Assembly: GCA_951812925.1 (NCBI GenBank)
Contig: OX638371.1
Location: 34,508,101 to 34,572,100 of the forward strand
DNA: 64,000 nucleotides
Direction: 5' to 3'
DNA from: Calliopum simillimum
Taxonomy: Eukaryota; Arthropoda; Insecta; Diptera; Lauxaniidae
Shown here in pieces: positions 21,301-32,972 of the stretch (positions are counted from its first letter, which is position 1; every line of letters starts with the position of its first letter). The notes below the pieces were generated by a model. The model worked only from the letters and a program-made list of their open reading frames with translations. It was not told the DNA's origin and did not search any database. The position numbers and the translations under genes are program-made.

Positions 21301-21372
21301 AGGTTATAAAAAAACCGATTAATCGGCTTCGGCTTCGGCTTCGGCCAAAAAGTCACCTTCGGTCGGACACTA
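20521..21372 (+). mobile_element. hAT element, internally deleted
   Basis: An 852-bp element with TIRs TAG(A/T)GTCCGAC and a perfect 8-bp duplication CTTATTTT (20513-20520, 21373-21380). Both subterminal regions consist of CGGCTT hexamer runs, some within GCCGAA/TTCGGC palindromes. It retains only the last third of a transposase gene. It is nested inside the piggyBac relic. Confidence 0.9.
20689..21195 (+). pseudogene. hAT transposase C-terminal fragment
   Basis: A frame from ATG at 20689 is broken by one TAG at 20857-20859 and then runs to 21195. The second part contains the hAT C-terminal dimerisation region, with PHLRPVSQKFLS-like, SVPSEQLFSAAG and NAEKLLFLAYN stretches characteristic of BED-finger hAT transposases. 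The BED finger and most of the catalytic core are missing, so it cannot work alone. Confidence 0.85.
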
Positions 21373-21542
21373 CTTATTTTCCTTTCAATTCACCTTGGTA
21401 TTAGATTGTTAAGGTAGAAATAACTAAGTTTCGTTAAAAATTTGGGATATTGACCAAAACAGAATGTTTTTAAGTTATGGGTAAAATTTACCCATGATGT
21501 GGACTTGTGTTGCTAAAAATATGTTGGGGAGATGAGGGTTAA

Positions 21543-22466
21543 TTATACCCTACACCCAGGGTATATTCACTTTGTCCTTCCGTTTGTTACGCAGAGAAGG
21601 AGGCGTGGCAGATATAGAAAAGTATATATATTCTTGATCAGCGTCACCTCCTGAGTCGATATAGCCTGTCCGTTTGTCTGGGTGGCTGGCTGGCTGGCTG
21701 TGTGTTGAAATACACTTTTTGGGAAAACTGAGCAAGATATTTCAATGAAATTTGGTACACTACCTCCGTCGCCAAAGAAAGCTCGGCGGATTGAAAATGA
21801 GCGAAATCGGTCAACGGACACGCCTACCGCCCATACAAAAAATATATTCGAAATGCAAAAATAAGAGCATTATTTGCAATGTAAGTAAAAGCTCTGAGAA
21901 AAAACTAGGCGAATTCGAATTAGAGGGCGTGGCACCTCCCATATAAACAAAACTTTCAAAATGTTATACGGAAAGTTTTTTTTGAGATAACCCAACCAAA
22001 TTACACTCAAACACTTGGATCTATAAATGCAAGCTATACGCAAGATCTAGGTTAACTCGGACAAGAGTGCGTGGCACCTCTCATATAAGCAAAAGTTTCA
22101 AAATTACATAATAACAAAGTGTTTTTTGAGATAATCCAACCAAATTTCACTCAAACACGAAGAACATTAATTGTAAACTCTGAGCTTAAAGAAGGCGAAG
22201 CAGGATAAGAGGGCGTGGCACCTCCCATATAAGCGACGGTTTCAAAATGCTATACTGAAAGATTTTTTTAAGAAAACCTCACCGAATTTTACTCAAACAC
22301 TCAGAACAGTAAATGCAAGCTCTACGCAAAATCAAGGTAAGCTCGAAGGTGAGGGCGTGGCACTTCCCATATAAGCAATATGTTCTTATACTCTCCTAAT
22401 AATATACTTGAAATGCAGTGTAGGGTATTTAGTTTTTGGCCAGGCCAAAGATACCACCCTTACTAG
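21543..22466 (+). mobile_element. DINE-1/HINE-like element 3
   Basis: A plus-strand copy from TTATACCCTACACCC to the CTAG end, with four central repeats (CACCTCCC words at about 21932, 22074, 22219 and 22361). The (GTCY)n tract is GTCTGGGTGGCTGGCTGGCTG. Confidence 0.85.
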
Positions 22467-23193
22467 TTTTTTATTGAATTTTAATCGATTTTACTTTAGA
22501 AAATTAACGAAAAAAAAATTGGTTCACTTTTTTTTTCATATACTTATACACTGCACTTACCTCTTTTGTTTCTCATTAAGGCAATAGGGTTATTTGCGTC
22601 ATTCTTTTTTATGGTCTCCCAAACTTTTCTTTAGAACTCATTAATATGCAAAAATGCATATGTCCAATAAAGTAACTGTTATCAAAAGGTTAATACAAAA
22701 ATCTGCTGAAAAATTTCTCTACTACATAGGAAAAATGTCATTAATTCCTAAAAAGTTTGTTTTAACTAAAGTTTTTAGTAAAATAGGCCTACTTTAGATT
22801 TAAGAATCATGGAAGGAATTTTTTTTTTTTGTGGCAATTGTTCTGCCTTTCCAAAACTTTAAGTTTACGGGGCTCGTATATTTATGCTATTGAGATATTG
22901 TATTTACATTTTTTTTTAAATTCCTATTAGTTTAAGTATACTTAACAATATGCCATCCTTGATAAGTATTTATTTTAGACTTTAACTTGACCCTTTTGGC
23001 CGCACTCGCGACTTTGTGCGTCGTCTCTTAGCCTAAGCATATTTTCACATTGGTAGTTGACCAGTGTACGCGAGCAATTTGCTCTGTGCGATACTCGCCC
23101 GAAAAGAAGTTTCTGCAAATCTTTTCTGCGTTCATGATTTGCATCAGTCTTGAACATATCGATTAGAGTCAATCTTTGCGTTATCGATAAAGA
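22467..23193. other. Unassigned sequence
   Basis: AT-rich. The stretch 22980-23170 is less AT-rich and holds a 65-codon minus-strand frame that I do not recognise. Nothing else can be supported. Confidence 0.5.
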
Positions 23194-23677
23194 TTTGGGT
23201 TGACATCTCCGATTCTTATGAAAATTGATGAAGAGTTAGAATTCGACATACATATGACAATGGTAAAATGATTTTCCGAAATTCCGCAAATTTCCAATAT
23301 GGCGGCCATAGGAATTTCGCACCAACTTTTGGATGCTCACATATTTATCCGATTTAAGTGAAATTTTAAGGGTAAGTGCAAAAAGATATGAGCTTTTGAA
23401 AAAAAAAAAATTATATTGAAAAAAAAAAAAAATAAATATTTTATGTAGAAAAAAAGCTTTTTCCTTCTTTAAAGCCATTTTGGGGCTTTCTTTTTTCTTT
23501 TTTTTTTTGAGGATTGATTTTGAGGATTGAAAATATGTAGTTATAATGAAATTTACTTTTAAATAAAAATGTTTAAAAAAAATAAAAAGGGTGCTCTAAT
23601 CATTTTACCATGGTTATATGTATGTCAAACACTAACTCTTCATAAATGTTCATAAGAATCGGAGATGTCAACCCAAA
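23194..23677. mobile_element. Foldback element, arms about 90 bp
   Basis: TTTGGGTTGACATCTCCGAT at the left is mirrored by ATCGGAGATGTCAACCCAAA at the right, and the arms (23194-23285, 23590-23677) stay complementary with scattered differences. The middle is A/T-run rich. No target duplication is evident. Confidence 0.7.
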
Positions 23678-23737
23678 CCATACCCAAAATAAAATCGTGG
23701 CTCACAATTCCCTTCTTTCCCCTACCCTTTCTTTTCT

Positions 23738-24010
23738 CTACTGCCGCAATCCTGCTTTAAATTTTATACGTTTACCAAAGAACCCCGAGCCAAAAAATGT
23801 CTCCACAGCTTGCATTTTTTCTAATACATCGATGGAATTTATTCCGTAAACTTTTAACATTATTCATGCAGAATCACTTAAGCCAGGAATGAAAATTGCT
23901 TGCATTTCTTGAACCTCAGCTTCATTCCATACTATAGATTGCACAGTTAATATTTCCTCAAAATTTTTACTTTTAGTGCAATTACTTGGAGAATTTCGAT
24001 AATTATTCAT
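23738..24010 (-). pseudogene. Unrecognised relic frame
   Basis: A 91-codon minus-strand frame from ATG at 24010 to a stop at 23738 contains a single internal TGA (after GLSDSA). Its composition looks protein-like, but I do not recognise a family. It abuts the foldback element and may be a transposon gene remnant. Confidence 0.35.
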
Positions 24011-25680
24011 TTCGCATATAATCACAAATTTTATAAAAAAAATACTCGATTTATATGAAATCTAATAATTTTAGAACAAATGTCATCTTGATTTTATTAG
24101 AGTTTCTATGTGGAGTATGTGTAGGAAACAATTTACGCCATACTCCTTAAAACTAAAAATTAATAAGTTGCTCACATAACTTACAACATTTTATGTCATT
24201 TAGAATTGATATGAAAATATTTAGCCCAGGAAAATAAGACGAAAAAGGAGCTTCTGTGCGAAAAAATTCCCAGTGGAAATTTTTCACTGGAATTGTCTTT
24301 ATTTATGCATGATACACAAACTGTGAAAAGTCCATTGCAAAGTCGTGTGCGCATAAAAAGTTATTCGGGCTCAAAGGTCGCTAAAATCAGTTTTTTGCAA
24401 ATATCTCGCTAATGCTAACTTTTACAGAAAAATGTTGGTCTCCAATTTTGTAGCACAGGAGATTTACTACAAAAATACGTTAAACGTATTTGCGTACGAT
24501 TTCTAGTTTAGGAGATCACCCAATTTAAAAAGTTGTTAACAGTTATGATATGAAATACTACCTATGAGTTCATATTAAAATATCTTACTTTTTAAATTGC
24601 AATAACTCTTCAATGAGAAGTTGTACAAACAAAATTAAAATGCCGTTTGAAAGATAATTTAATTTTCTATATACCGTACAAAATTTTTTTTTTCGAACGG
24701 CTTCGTTAAGGCTTCGTTAAGGCTTCGAAATTACTGGTTTTTTAAGGATATCTGCGAATTGGTAAGTACTACGATAAAAAGTAGTGGGACCAAATTTGTA
24801 GAGAATTACAAGATCTACAAAAAATAAGCGAAATGTGTACACATAGAAGTAACCGTTTAGAAGATATTGCAAAAAACCCTTAAAATGCCAAAAAACCGGT
24901 TTCTACGAAAATTCATATTTTTTAATACTTTTAGTAGAAATTCATAGTAAAATAGCTCAATACGACAATCTTCTTGATTTTAGGAGTAATTTTTCGCTCT
25001 GTGTGAATATTTTTTTTAAAACAGATTTTGTGGTTCAATAGTTATGTTACTCGTAAGAGGTTTAATTGAAGAAACAGAAATAGAAGTTGAATGTATCATC
25101 AAATTAAACGAGTTCAAAAGAAGACAGGAAATGTTTGGTCAGCCTACACATAAATATAAGGGGCGGTTAGATATAACTTGAATTGTTTTCTTATCAAATC
25201 GAATTTCCATTTACTTAATAAATCCTTAGCATGCATTTGAGATGCTCATAAATATTCGAATTAAATACCTTTTTTCAATCAAAGGTTGAATCGCATAAGC
25301 CTATTAAATATACGCGTCCATTAATATTCATGCCTAGACCTGAGTTATTTGCCAAGTATAATTGGCGGCGAATGAAACATTTTCATAGCAATCGGAAACA
25401 CGCTAATCTGAATGGCATCAATGACCACCACATGGTTGGTCCAGCTGTCAATAGAAGAATTATTGCAAATAATCAGGAAAAATCATTGACCTAAATCGAT
25501 GCTAATTTATCCTTTTATCCTTTATCTTTTAACGAACTCTCAGTGGTACATACGTGCTTAAGGCGTGTGTAGTGTGAAAAAAGCAAAAATTGAAAAGAAA
25601 TCAAAATAACAAAACAAAATGTGCGAACACCTAATAAAAAAGCAAATGTGAAAATAAATAATGTAACACATGCGAGAATC
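24011..25680. other. Unassigned AT-rich region
   Basis: I see no gene, RNA or clear repeat. The phrase 'AAAAAGGAGCTTCTGTGCGAAAA' type words near 24242 resemble the left arm of the next foldback (25700-25725), hinting at an older relative. Confidence 0.45.
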
Positions 25681-26747
25681 ATATGTGACCTGAACAGTGA
25701 AAAGGAGGCTTACGTGCGAAAACAAAATTTCGAGAAAAACTATCTTAAAGTTAACAAGTTAATATTGATACTTCTTCAAGCTTTAATGGCTTGAAATTCC
25801 TTCCCCGGGGGTTTTTGGGATCGCTGATTACGAATCTACTATCAGTTTTTTGAAATTCAAAATGGCGGATCCAATATGGCAAACAAAAAAATTAGAAACT
25901 TATCGGATTCGCTTAAAACTGACTACTCAAGGGTCTGCGGGTCACTAATTACAAATTTAGTATTGAAAATTCAAAATGGCGGATCCAATATGGCGGACAA
26001 AAAAATTAAAAACTTATCGGATTCGCTTAAAACTGACTACTCGGGTGTTTTTGGAGTCGCTGATTACGAATTTAGTATCAGCTTTTAATAATTCAAAATG
26101 GCGGATCTATTGATTATAATTATTATTACTGATTCGCCCTTTTTGCAACAAAATGTTAGTTTTTGCTCTTGTACAACTTTATGAGGGCTTGAGAGTATGG
26201 AATGGTGGATAAATCAGGCCAGAATATTACAGTCCCTTTGTGCCCACGGACAAATAGCAAAACACTTTTTTGCAAGACACTCGTCAAAAATGTTTTTTGG
26301 GGTTCACATATTAAGTATCACATATTGGATCCGCCATTTCGAATTTTGAAAACTGATACTAGATTCGTAATCAGCGACCCCGAAAACCCCCGAGCAACCA
26401 GTTTTAAGCGAATCCGATAAGTTTTTAATTTTTTTTGTCCGCCATTTTGAATTTTCAAAAAATTGATACTAAGTAGATTCGTAATCAGCGACCCCAAAAA
26501 CCTCCGGGCAAGGGGTTTCAAGCGATTTCAATAAATTTTTTTTCCATTTTCCAGATTTTTAAAAAACACAGTTATTTTTTGCAAAAGTACTCTTCTTTAG
26601 CTTCACTTTCATTAAACATTTTGACAAATTATGACACTTTAATTTACACCACGTGAAGGAGCGTCTCAAAATCTATCAGAATCAGCAAAAAAGTGAAAAA
26701 CGGTTTTTTGACACGTAACCTCCCTTTTCACTGTCCAGGTCACATAT
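25681..26747. mobile_element. Foldback element with internal 113-bp repeats
   Basis: Ends ATATGTGACCTG and CAGGTCACATAT mark a 1.07-kb element. Inside, a unit with ATGGCGGATCCAATATGGC is repeated directly about every 113-122 bp (25862, 25975, 26097). Inverted relatives occur at about 26320-26520. No frame of note. Confidence 0.7.
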
Positions 26748-27173
26748 AGACTTTTGGCACAGTGGTGCATTGGTCCTTTCTATCAGGATTGTCTTAGTGT
26801 AATATTTTAAAATTTTCAATTGTCGGGAGTTTCTCGAACTTTTTCTTAGTTTATTTCCAAAACTTGCTTGAGCAAGATACTACTTAAAAAAGAGGTTAGA
26901 AAATATGTTTCTCCCGTTATCCTCATCATCTGGCAAAACCTCAACCAAAACCATAAACAGTTTTCCTCTAGAAGAAAATTAATTAATTTAATTTTCATTA
27001 ATACGAACTTGTACAGTCAGTTCATTGCAAATTTGACTGCACAAGTTCGTATTAATTTTATTTAGTTTAAATTTTGTCTTTAACAGCTCCTGATCACTCT
27101 TTTGAATCAACGAATTCACATTACTGCCCATACTACTTTTCCAGCAGGTTCCCAACCCATAATATATGAAGGT
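26748..27173. other. Spacer with a perfect-looking hairpin
   Basis: About 26997-27058 is an inverted repeat (ATTAATACGAACTTGTACAG against its complement). A related word occurs near 49697. The rest is unassigned. Confidence 0.5.
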
Positions 27174-27551
27174 TTTTGCTCAGAACTTGTACTTACTATC
27201 CCTTGTATTTATGTGTATTTTGCGTAAATTATTACAAACAGTGCTTCTTTTTGAATACAATTTTTGTATGGGCGGTAGGCGTGTCCGTTGACCGATTTCG
27301 CTCATTTTCTATCCCCCCAGCTAACTTTGACGACGAAGGCAGAATACCAACTTTCATTAAATTATATTGCTCAGTTCTCCCAAAAAATGCATTTCCACGC
27401 ACACCCAGCCAGCCAGACAGACGGACATGGCTATATCGACTCAAGAGGTGACGCTGATCAATAAAATATATACTTTTCCATACCTGCCACTACTCCTTCT
27501 CTGCGTTAAAACGGAAGAACAAAGTGCATATACCCTGGGTGTAGCGCATAA
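27174..27551 (-). mobile_element. DINE-1/HINE-like element 4, 5' fragment
   Basis: Only the part from the degraded 5' end through the (GTCY)n tract and conserved block remains. The central repeats and CTAG end are missing. Confidence 0.75.
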
Positions 27552-27670
27552 AAACTAAGGAGTACACAAGTGCACAATTGAAAAGAACAAGTATTGGGAA
27601 TAAAAAAAATCTTTATCAAAAATCACTTTTTTATTCGTACAAAGAATTTAAAAAAAAGAAAATTTCGTTG

Positions 27671-27897
27671 ATTGAGCCGTTCAAAATGACAATGGTGCAA
27701 CTCCAAAACGAAGCAAAAGTAATGTCATATTAATTATGTGCCATAACGATCGGTCATTTGGTCGATATCATTTTTTGAACTTAATTTCAACAATTCCATA
27801 TCATCAAGTAAATTTTTCGTGAAAACAGAAATCAATATTATGACATTACATTTGCCTCGTTTTGGAATCGCACCATTGTCATTTTGAACGGCTCAAT
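27671..27897. mobile_element. Small foldback MITE, ATTGAGCCGTTC ends
   Basis: A 227-bp element with inverted ends of about 45 bp (ATTGAGCCGTTCAAAATGAC and its complement). The target duplication is unclear. Confidence 0.75.
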
Positions 27898-30059
27898 TAG
27901 AAAAAACAAAAAGGGATAAGAAATATTTCGCAATTCACACAACCCATGACGATTTTCTGTGAATGCATGTATTTTTTTCCCCATTTAGTTTTTTGATATG
28001 TACCAATATCATTTTTAAACCACTGTCTTTTTGACATGAACAAGTCTTTGTTTAGACTGATCAACTGCTCTTGCCCATCAACAGACAACAGCTTTTGTGG
28101 TTTCATGCGAAACATGAAAAACTGAAGGAAATAAAGAAACGTTCATCCAACAATCAATCGAAATAAAATCACCCACATTTGCCGCACCAAACGCGATAGC
28201 AACGAGTATTGCAATTTCTCGTACAAAGCGGTTTTGCTGGTTGTGTGCACTACAAACGATTTGAAAACACTTTTCATCATGGATTCCGTGGGTGCTCTCA
28301 ACACGCGGTCTCCTAACTCCTTTTAGAACGAATCGTGCTGTTTTGCACTTCAGAACTTATGAATCAATAAATTGACCCAACATAATGCGCATAGACACGA
28401 AACAAAGTTCGACGTTCATTATTTGCTTTTTTTTTTATGTGATAGTTGATGGTTTTTCAAATAGAATTTTTTTGCGGAAAAGTTATGATGATTCATAACT
28501 TTGTAGAAGCTCCATTGAGATATTTATGGAAAAAAAAATTAAATTGTTTGAAATAAGCGTTAAAAACGTAGACAATAAAGCACGCCGACTATGTCAAGGA
28601 ATTTTATCTTTATTTGTCATTTGAGTTTCACTATTTAAATCGACCTTTAAATTTTAATCTTTTTTAATCGACGCATTGTTATTTCATTTTCAATATCTGA
28701 TACATGATCTTTATATCAAACAACAGCAAATTGCTTCCACCAACAAATACTCATTTAAACGACGAAACCCAATAATCAACATTGGCCGCTTTGCTACTTG
28801 ATTGCGTGCCCAGCATCACGATTGCACAATAAGGATATTTATGTCCTTTTATCGATCGGGTCAGCAAATTTTTAGAGGAAATTATTATTAGGGTAGCTAA
28901 CATTCGCGCGTTGGCCATTTTCTTTATTAATTGGCACACTGCTCTTGATGGCGCTGATGTTGCATTTTATCATACTCCGAGTACATACGTACCAGTACTC
29001 GCATGTAATGAAATAAAAATCCAATTCAACAATCGAGTCACGTACACAACAACTCACAACACAACACCGACATACAACAATATGCGCACCGGAAACGAAG
29101 CAACACCAGGCCACACCGGAAGGAAACATCAATCGGTAGCAAATAAAGCGCCTACATACGTATATGTAGGCCGCCAAAATGACATGAAAAGACTGCCATC
29201 ATCGTCTGGATAATTTTCGCATGCGGAATTTTTGCTCTTATTTCGTTTACTGTTTGTTGACGATGATGGTGATGATGTTGCTTGGACTATGTTGTTGCTG
29301 TTTGCGTAGTCATCACACATGCTGAGCTTTTGCTAATTGAAAATTAGGCTGTTTACGAGGTGTTCGCACATACAAAATGAACTTTGAAAATTTCCGTTCT
29401 TTCTTTTTTTGACAGCTTACGAGGGAAATTTTGGCCGTAACAATTGCAATGTCATATAAAGATGCAGCCGTGTGGTTGATGAATTTTTTTTTGTTTTTTG
29501 CTACATGTTTAGGCAATAATTTGAAGCAAAAACTGAAATTATCACACAGCTAATTTCGATGAAATGGTCAAAGTTCAAACTAATTGAATCAATTGCGTTT
29601 TGAATTCTTAAAAAAAAAAATTAAAGACTTTAGCTAGGATCACACAGTTTATGGCGAATGTTGAAAAGCATTTGCACCCCTTAGGACCGATCGTCACCTG
29701 CCCGTCGCACAGTAGTCTATAAGAGAGCGCTAGCCGGTCATAACAACTAAATTATCTTACCTCCTGAAATTTATGGTAAGGATAATATGATTTATTTTGT
29801 AAAGATTTGCGTATTTAGATGTTAGTTTTTTTTAATATAAAAAGGAAAACAAAAAATCTCTAATACCATTTCCTAAATTTACGAATTTGGAACTCTGTAG
29901 ACTGTAACTAAAATGTTTTATGGAGTTGCAACGGCTAGATAATTTAATTGTGTAATATGAGGTTTTCTGAAGGTTCTACGCACTTACCTGACTCCCCCAT
30001 CACTCCCCTTCATGGACTACGATGAGTTTTTCTTCAGCGACTTTTTTGTATTCTTGCAA
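27898..30059. other. Low-repeat stretch without a recognised gene
   Basis: This 2.2-kb region looks less repetitive and less AT-rich than its surroundings, especially 28900-29340. Overlapping frames of 60-101 codons on both strands have no recognisable domain or codon signature. It could be true single-copy DNA. A TCTATAAGAGAGCGCTAGCC word at about 29715-29735 resembles the P-like array junctions. Confidence 0.4.
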
Positions 30060-30700
30060 CGCTCCAGTTTCGTAAAACCAACCAAAGTGTTTGAGGTAAA
30101 ACAATAAAATTCGATTTCTGATATAGTATTAGCAGCATCTATTTAGTTGTTGAAAATGGGCGTGTTCGGGTCAAGGACACGCCCACCTATACAACCAAAA
30201 ATTTAAAATCACTATAACTTCGTAAATATTTCAAGTAAAAAATTATATTAAATATCTGAGTTAGTATAGATAGGATTAGGTCACTTCGTGAAATTGAACG
30301 TGATCGGGTTAAGAACACGCCCACTTCCCATATAACCAAAAATTTGGAATCGCCATAACTTCGTAAATATTTAAGGTAAAACAATAATATTTAATATCTG
30401 AGTTAGAATTGATAGCATTAAGTCATTTGGTGAAAGTGGGCGTGATCAAATCAAGGACAAGCCCACCTCACATATAGGCCAAAATTTAAAATCGCCATAA
30501 CTTCGTGAATATTTCAGGTACAACAATAATATATAATATCTGAGTAAGTATTGACAGCATTAAGTCATTTGGTGAAAATGGGCGTTTTCGGGTCAAGGAT
30601 ATGCCTACCTCCATAAAGGATCAACATTTTAAATTGCCATAACTTCGCGAATATTTCAAGTACAAAAATAATGTCTTATATCTGAGATATTATCAGTAAC
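30060..30700. repeat. Tandem repeat, about 142-bp unit
   Basis: Units containing AACTTCGTAAATATTT and GGTCAAGGACACGCCCACC recur with spacing 140, 142 and 143 bp (anchors near 30218, 30358, 30500 and 30643), with a decayed first unit near 30068. The period equals that of the DINE-1-like central repeats, and the CACGCCCACCT core is similar, although the sequence is otherwise different. Confidence 0.75.
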
Positions 30701-31175
30701 AAATATCTATTTACTATTTTTGTTGCTAATTTAAAAACTTAGGCAAAATTGCATTGCGTTAGATCATGTTAAGTAGGCAATTACTTTGCCGGTCAATCCA
30801 AGAACGAGCGAGTTTTTTCAATTCGGTAGTGATTTTGTTATTTTCGAATATTTGTGTGCTTATAAAAAACCAATATGGAAAATATAATTTATTTTTCGTT
30901 ATTAAAAATCTTATTCCGACATTTTTTCCGTTAGAATGTGACAAAACTACAGTGAATGTTTTAATGGACCATTCGTGCAGTGTAATAGAACAAGATTACA
31001 TAACCTCAAATGATGACGCCAAAGAAGAGTTAAGGACAAAAATCAAAAGAATGCTTATATTTGCTTATTCAATTGTTTAATTTTTAATTCGCCATTTACT
31101 TTTCGTAAGACTTTTGCTCACCTTTATGTCGAAAATGGAAGAATAAACCGCACAAAAAAAAATGAGAAGAAGAAC
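30701..31175. other. Unassigned, upstream of the Transib gene
   Basis: A 104-codon plus-strand frame (30766-31080) is unrecognised. The left terminus of the Transib element should lie in or before this region, but I could not find it. Confidence 0.4.
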
Positions 31176-31552
31176 AAGTCTTCATTGACAAAAAAAGCAA
31201 GTGGCTTTCGACAATACTTGATTTAAAAAGTACAAATTTCACCACACCACTACAACCCTCACGAGCAGGTGGTAGACCATCTGTAGATTTTGAATCACTA
31301 AGTAAGCGTTCAAAACGTAGGCGAACCGATGCTATACGAGCCTCTTACACTTCAAACCAATTGGTCCACGCAGCAAGCACTTCACTGTTTTGTGAGGGTA
31401 ATAGAGCTGCCGGGTACAATGTAGCTAAAGTAGCTAACGGCTCCAATCAAGATACGACTAAACTGCACAAGTGGCTAAAAAATCCGGTAGAAGGACCAAC
31501 TCCATATACAATACCAGTGATGAGGCTCTTGCTTTAATTACACCGTTCGACA
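31176..31552 (+). pseudogene. Transib transposase, N-terminal part
   Basis: The frame encodes the Transib N-terminal region, with GRPSVDFESLSKRSKRRR as its signature. After about 115 codons a 1-base shift is needed to continue into SDEALALITPFD, which matches the residues preceding the next conserved block. The sequence is then cut by a foldback element. Confidence 0.7.
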
Positions 31553-31562
31553 CAAAAAAAAA

Positions 31563-32785
31563 CACATGAGAAAATCCAAAAAATTCTTAAAGTAGACGTT
31601 AAAAAAAAAATACCCGTGTCTCGTGGTTTTTCTCCAGCACGTCACATTTTTTTTAATCGATTTTTGAAGTTTTTTTTTTCCACTGCATATGAAAAAAAAC
31701 AAAAATACCGCATTCTTGTGTTAAATCGATGAATTTAACTATATGATCCTTACATTTGAGGTGTATCATGTGTTCAGCAAACTTATGCAGGATATTGCGG
31801 GGAATTTTTTTGTAGAAAATTTCAACCCTGCACAACCTCCACATGTGGGTAATTTTTGCCCTCTTCTTAAAAAGGTACAAAAATGACACCTAAAACAGGG
31901 GAATATTGAGTCAGTATGTGCTTCAGAAATATTCGCTATTCAATTTCACTACTAGTTGCTGAACACTAAAAAAGCAAAATTTTATCCCGAAAGCAAAAAA
32001 ATCGTTAAAATCAGTAACCAGTTCTAACAATAAATATTTTCCAAATTTCACCCCACTGTAAAACTCTAAAACAACATTTTGGACAAAACTCGTTCGCACA
32101 AGATCATAACGAAATTACACAAGGATCATTTTCCTAGAATACATTAACCTATTATATCCTGTTTTTATGGGTCTTTGTGACCCTTTTTCCTAAAACTGAG
32201 CCACAATGGGTTAAAAAAATTTGCAAAAATATCCTACAAAAAATTTAATTAAGGGTTGCCAATGACGAAAAATTCTTAAAACTTAAGGAAAGCGCGTCAG
32301 GGATGTAATTAATATGCAATGTGAAAAGTCCTAATTGATTTTAACGATTTTTTTGGTTTAGGGCTCAAATTTTGACCTTTACGTGTTTAGAAACTATTAG
32401 TGAAATTTTATAGCAAATATTTCTGTAGTACATACTGACTCAATATTTCAATGTTTTGGGTGTAATTTTTGTACCTATTTTAGAAAAGGGCAAAAATGAC
32501 CCACATGTGGGGGTCAAACAGGGTCAAAAAATTCTAAAAAAATATTCCCCGCAATATCTTGCATAAGTTTGCTGAACACATGATACACCTCAAATGTAAG
32601 GATCATATAGTTAAATTCATCGATTTAACACAAGAATGCGGTATTTTTGTTTTTTTCATATACAGTGGAAAAAAAAACTTCAAAAATCGATTAAAAAAAA
32701 ATGTGACGTGCTGGAAAAAAACCACGAGACACGGGTATTTTTTTTTTAACGTCTACTTTAAGAATTTTTTGGATTTTCTCATGTG
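31563..32785. mobile_element. Foldback element, arms about 370 bp, inside the Transib gene
   Basis: Left arm 31563-31932 and right arm 32419-32785 are inverted copies starting CACATGAGAAAATCC. The spacer is about 490 bp. A single related arm is at about 48910-49205, and the outer few bases also resemble the left flank of the P-like units (about 500-550), suggesting a shared family. Confidence 0.8.
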
Positions 32786-32827
32786 TTTTAAAAAAGATCG
32801 AAACTGTTCCACAGTGTTATAGATAGC

Positions 32828-32972
32828 CGGTTGTCAAAAGATTTATATAAACAACTGAGAAAGGGGGCAAATGAAAGAAAGGCGAATATATTGTATATCC
32901 GGCATATATATGAATCCATTTTAGCAGCCAACAAAAATTGCTATCCAGAAAATGTTTTGATAAGCGAATATG
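32828..32972 (+). pseudogene. Transib transposase, second exon segment
   Basis: The frame LSKDLYKQLRKGANE...CYPENVLISEY matches the conserved Transib block in which a YP...AKK.CYP stretch precedes a LLDHT motif. It ends at a plausible donor (TATG|GTAGGC) at 32973. Confidence 0.7.

Larger units (their letters stand above)
19687..21513 (+). mobile_element. piggyBac-like relic with internal palindromes
   Basis: The left end has TTAA then CCACATCATGGGTAAA; the right end (21478-21513) carries the inverse, TTTACCCATGATGTGG. A third, inverse copy sits at about 19880-19912, so 19691-19912 may be a MITE of its own. Downstream, 20131-20265 encodes a decayed cysteine-rich motif typical of piggyBac C-termini. 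A hAT element is inserted at 20521-21372. The right-hand TTAA is not preserved. Confidence 0.6.

Noticed and set aside
28872..29213. Overlapping 100-codon frames on both strands
   Set aside because: They shadow each other, have no domain and show no codon bias; a host exon cannot be supported.
32810..32816. CACAGTG as the left end of the Transib element
   Set aside because: The next bases match the inverse right end (CACAGTGTTAT), but Transib coding sequence lies to the left (31176-31552) and no matching 5-bp duplication exists. It more likely belongs to the foldback edge or is chance.
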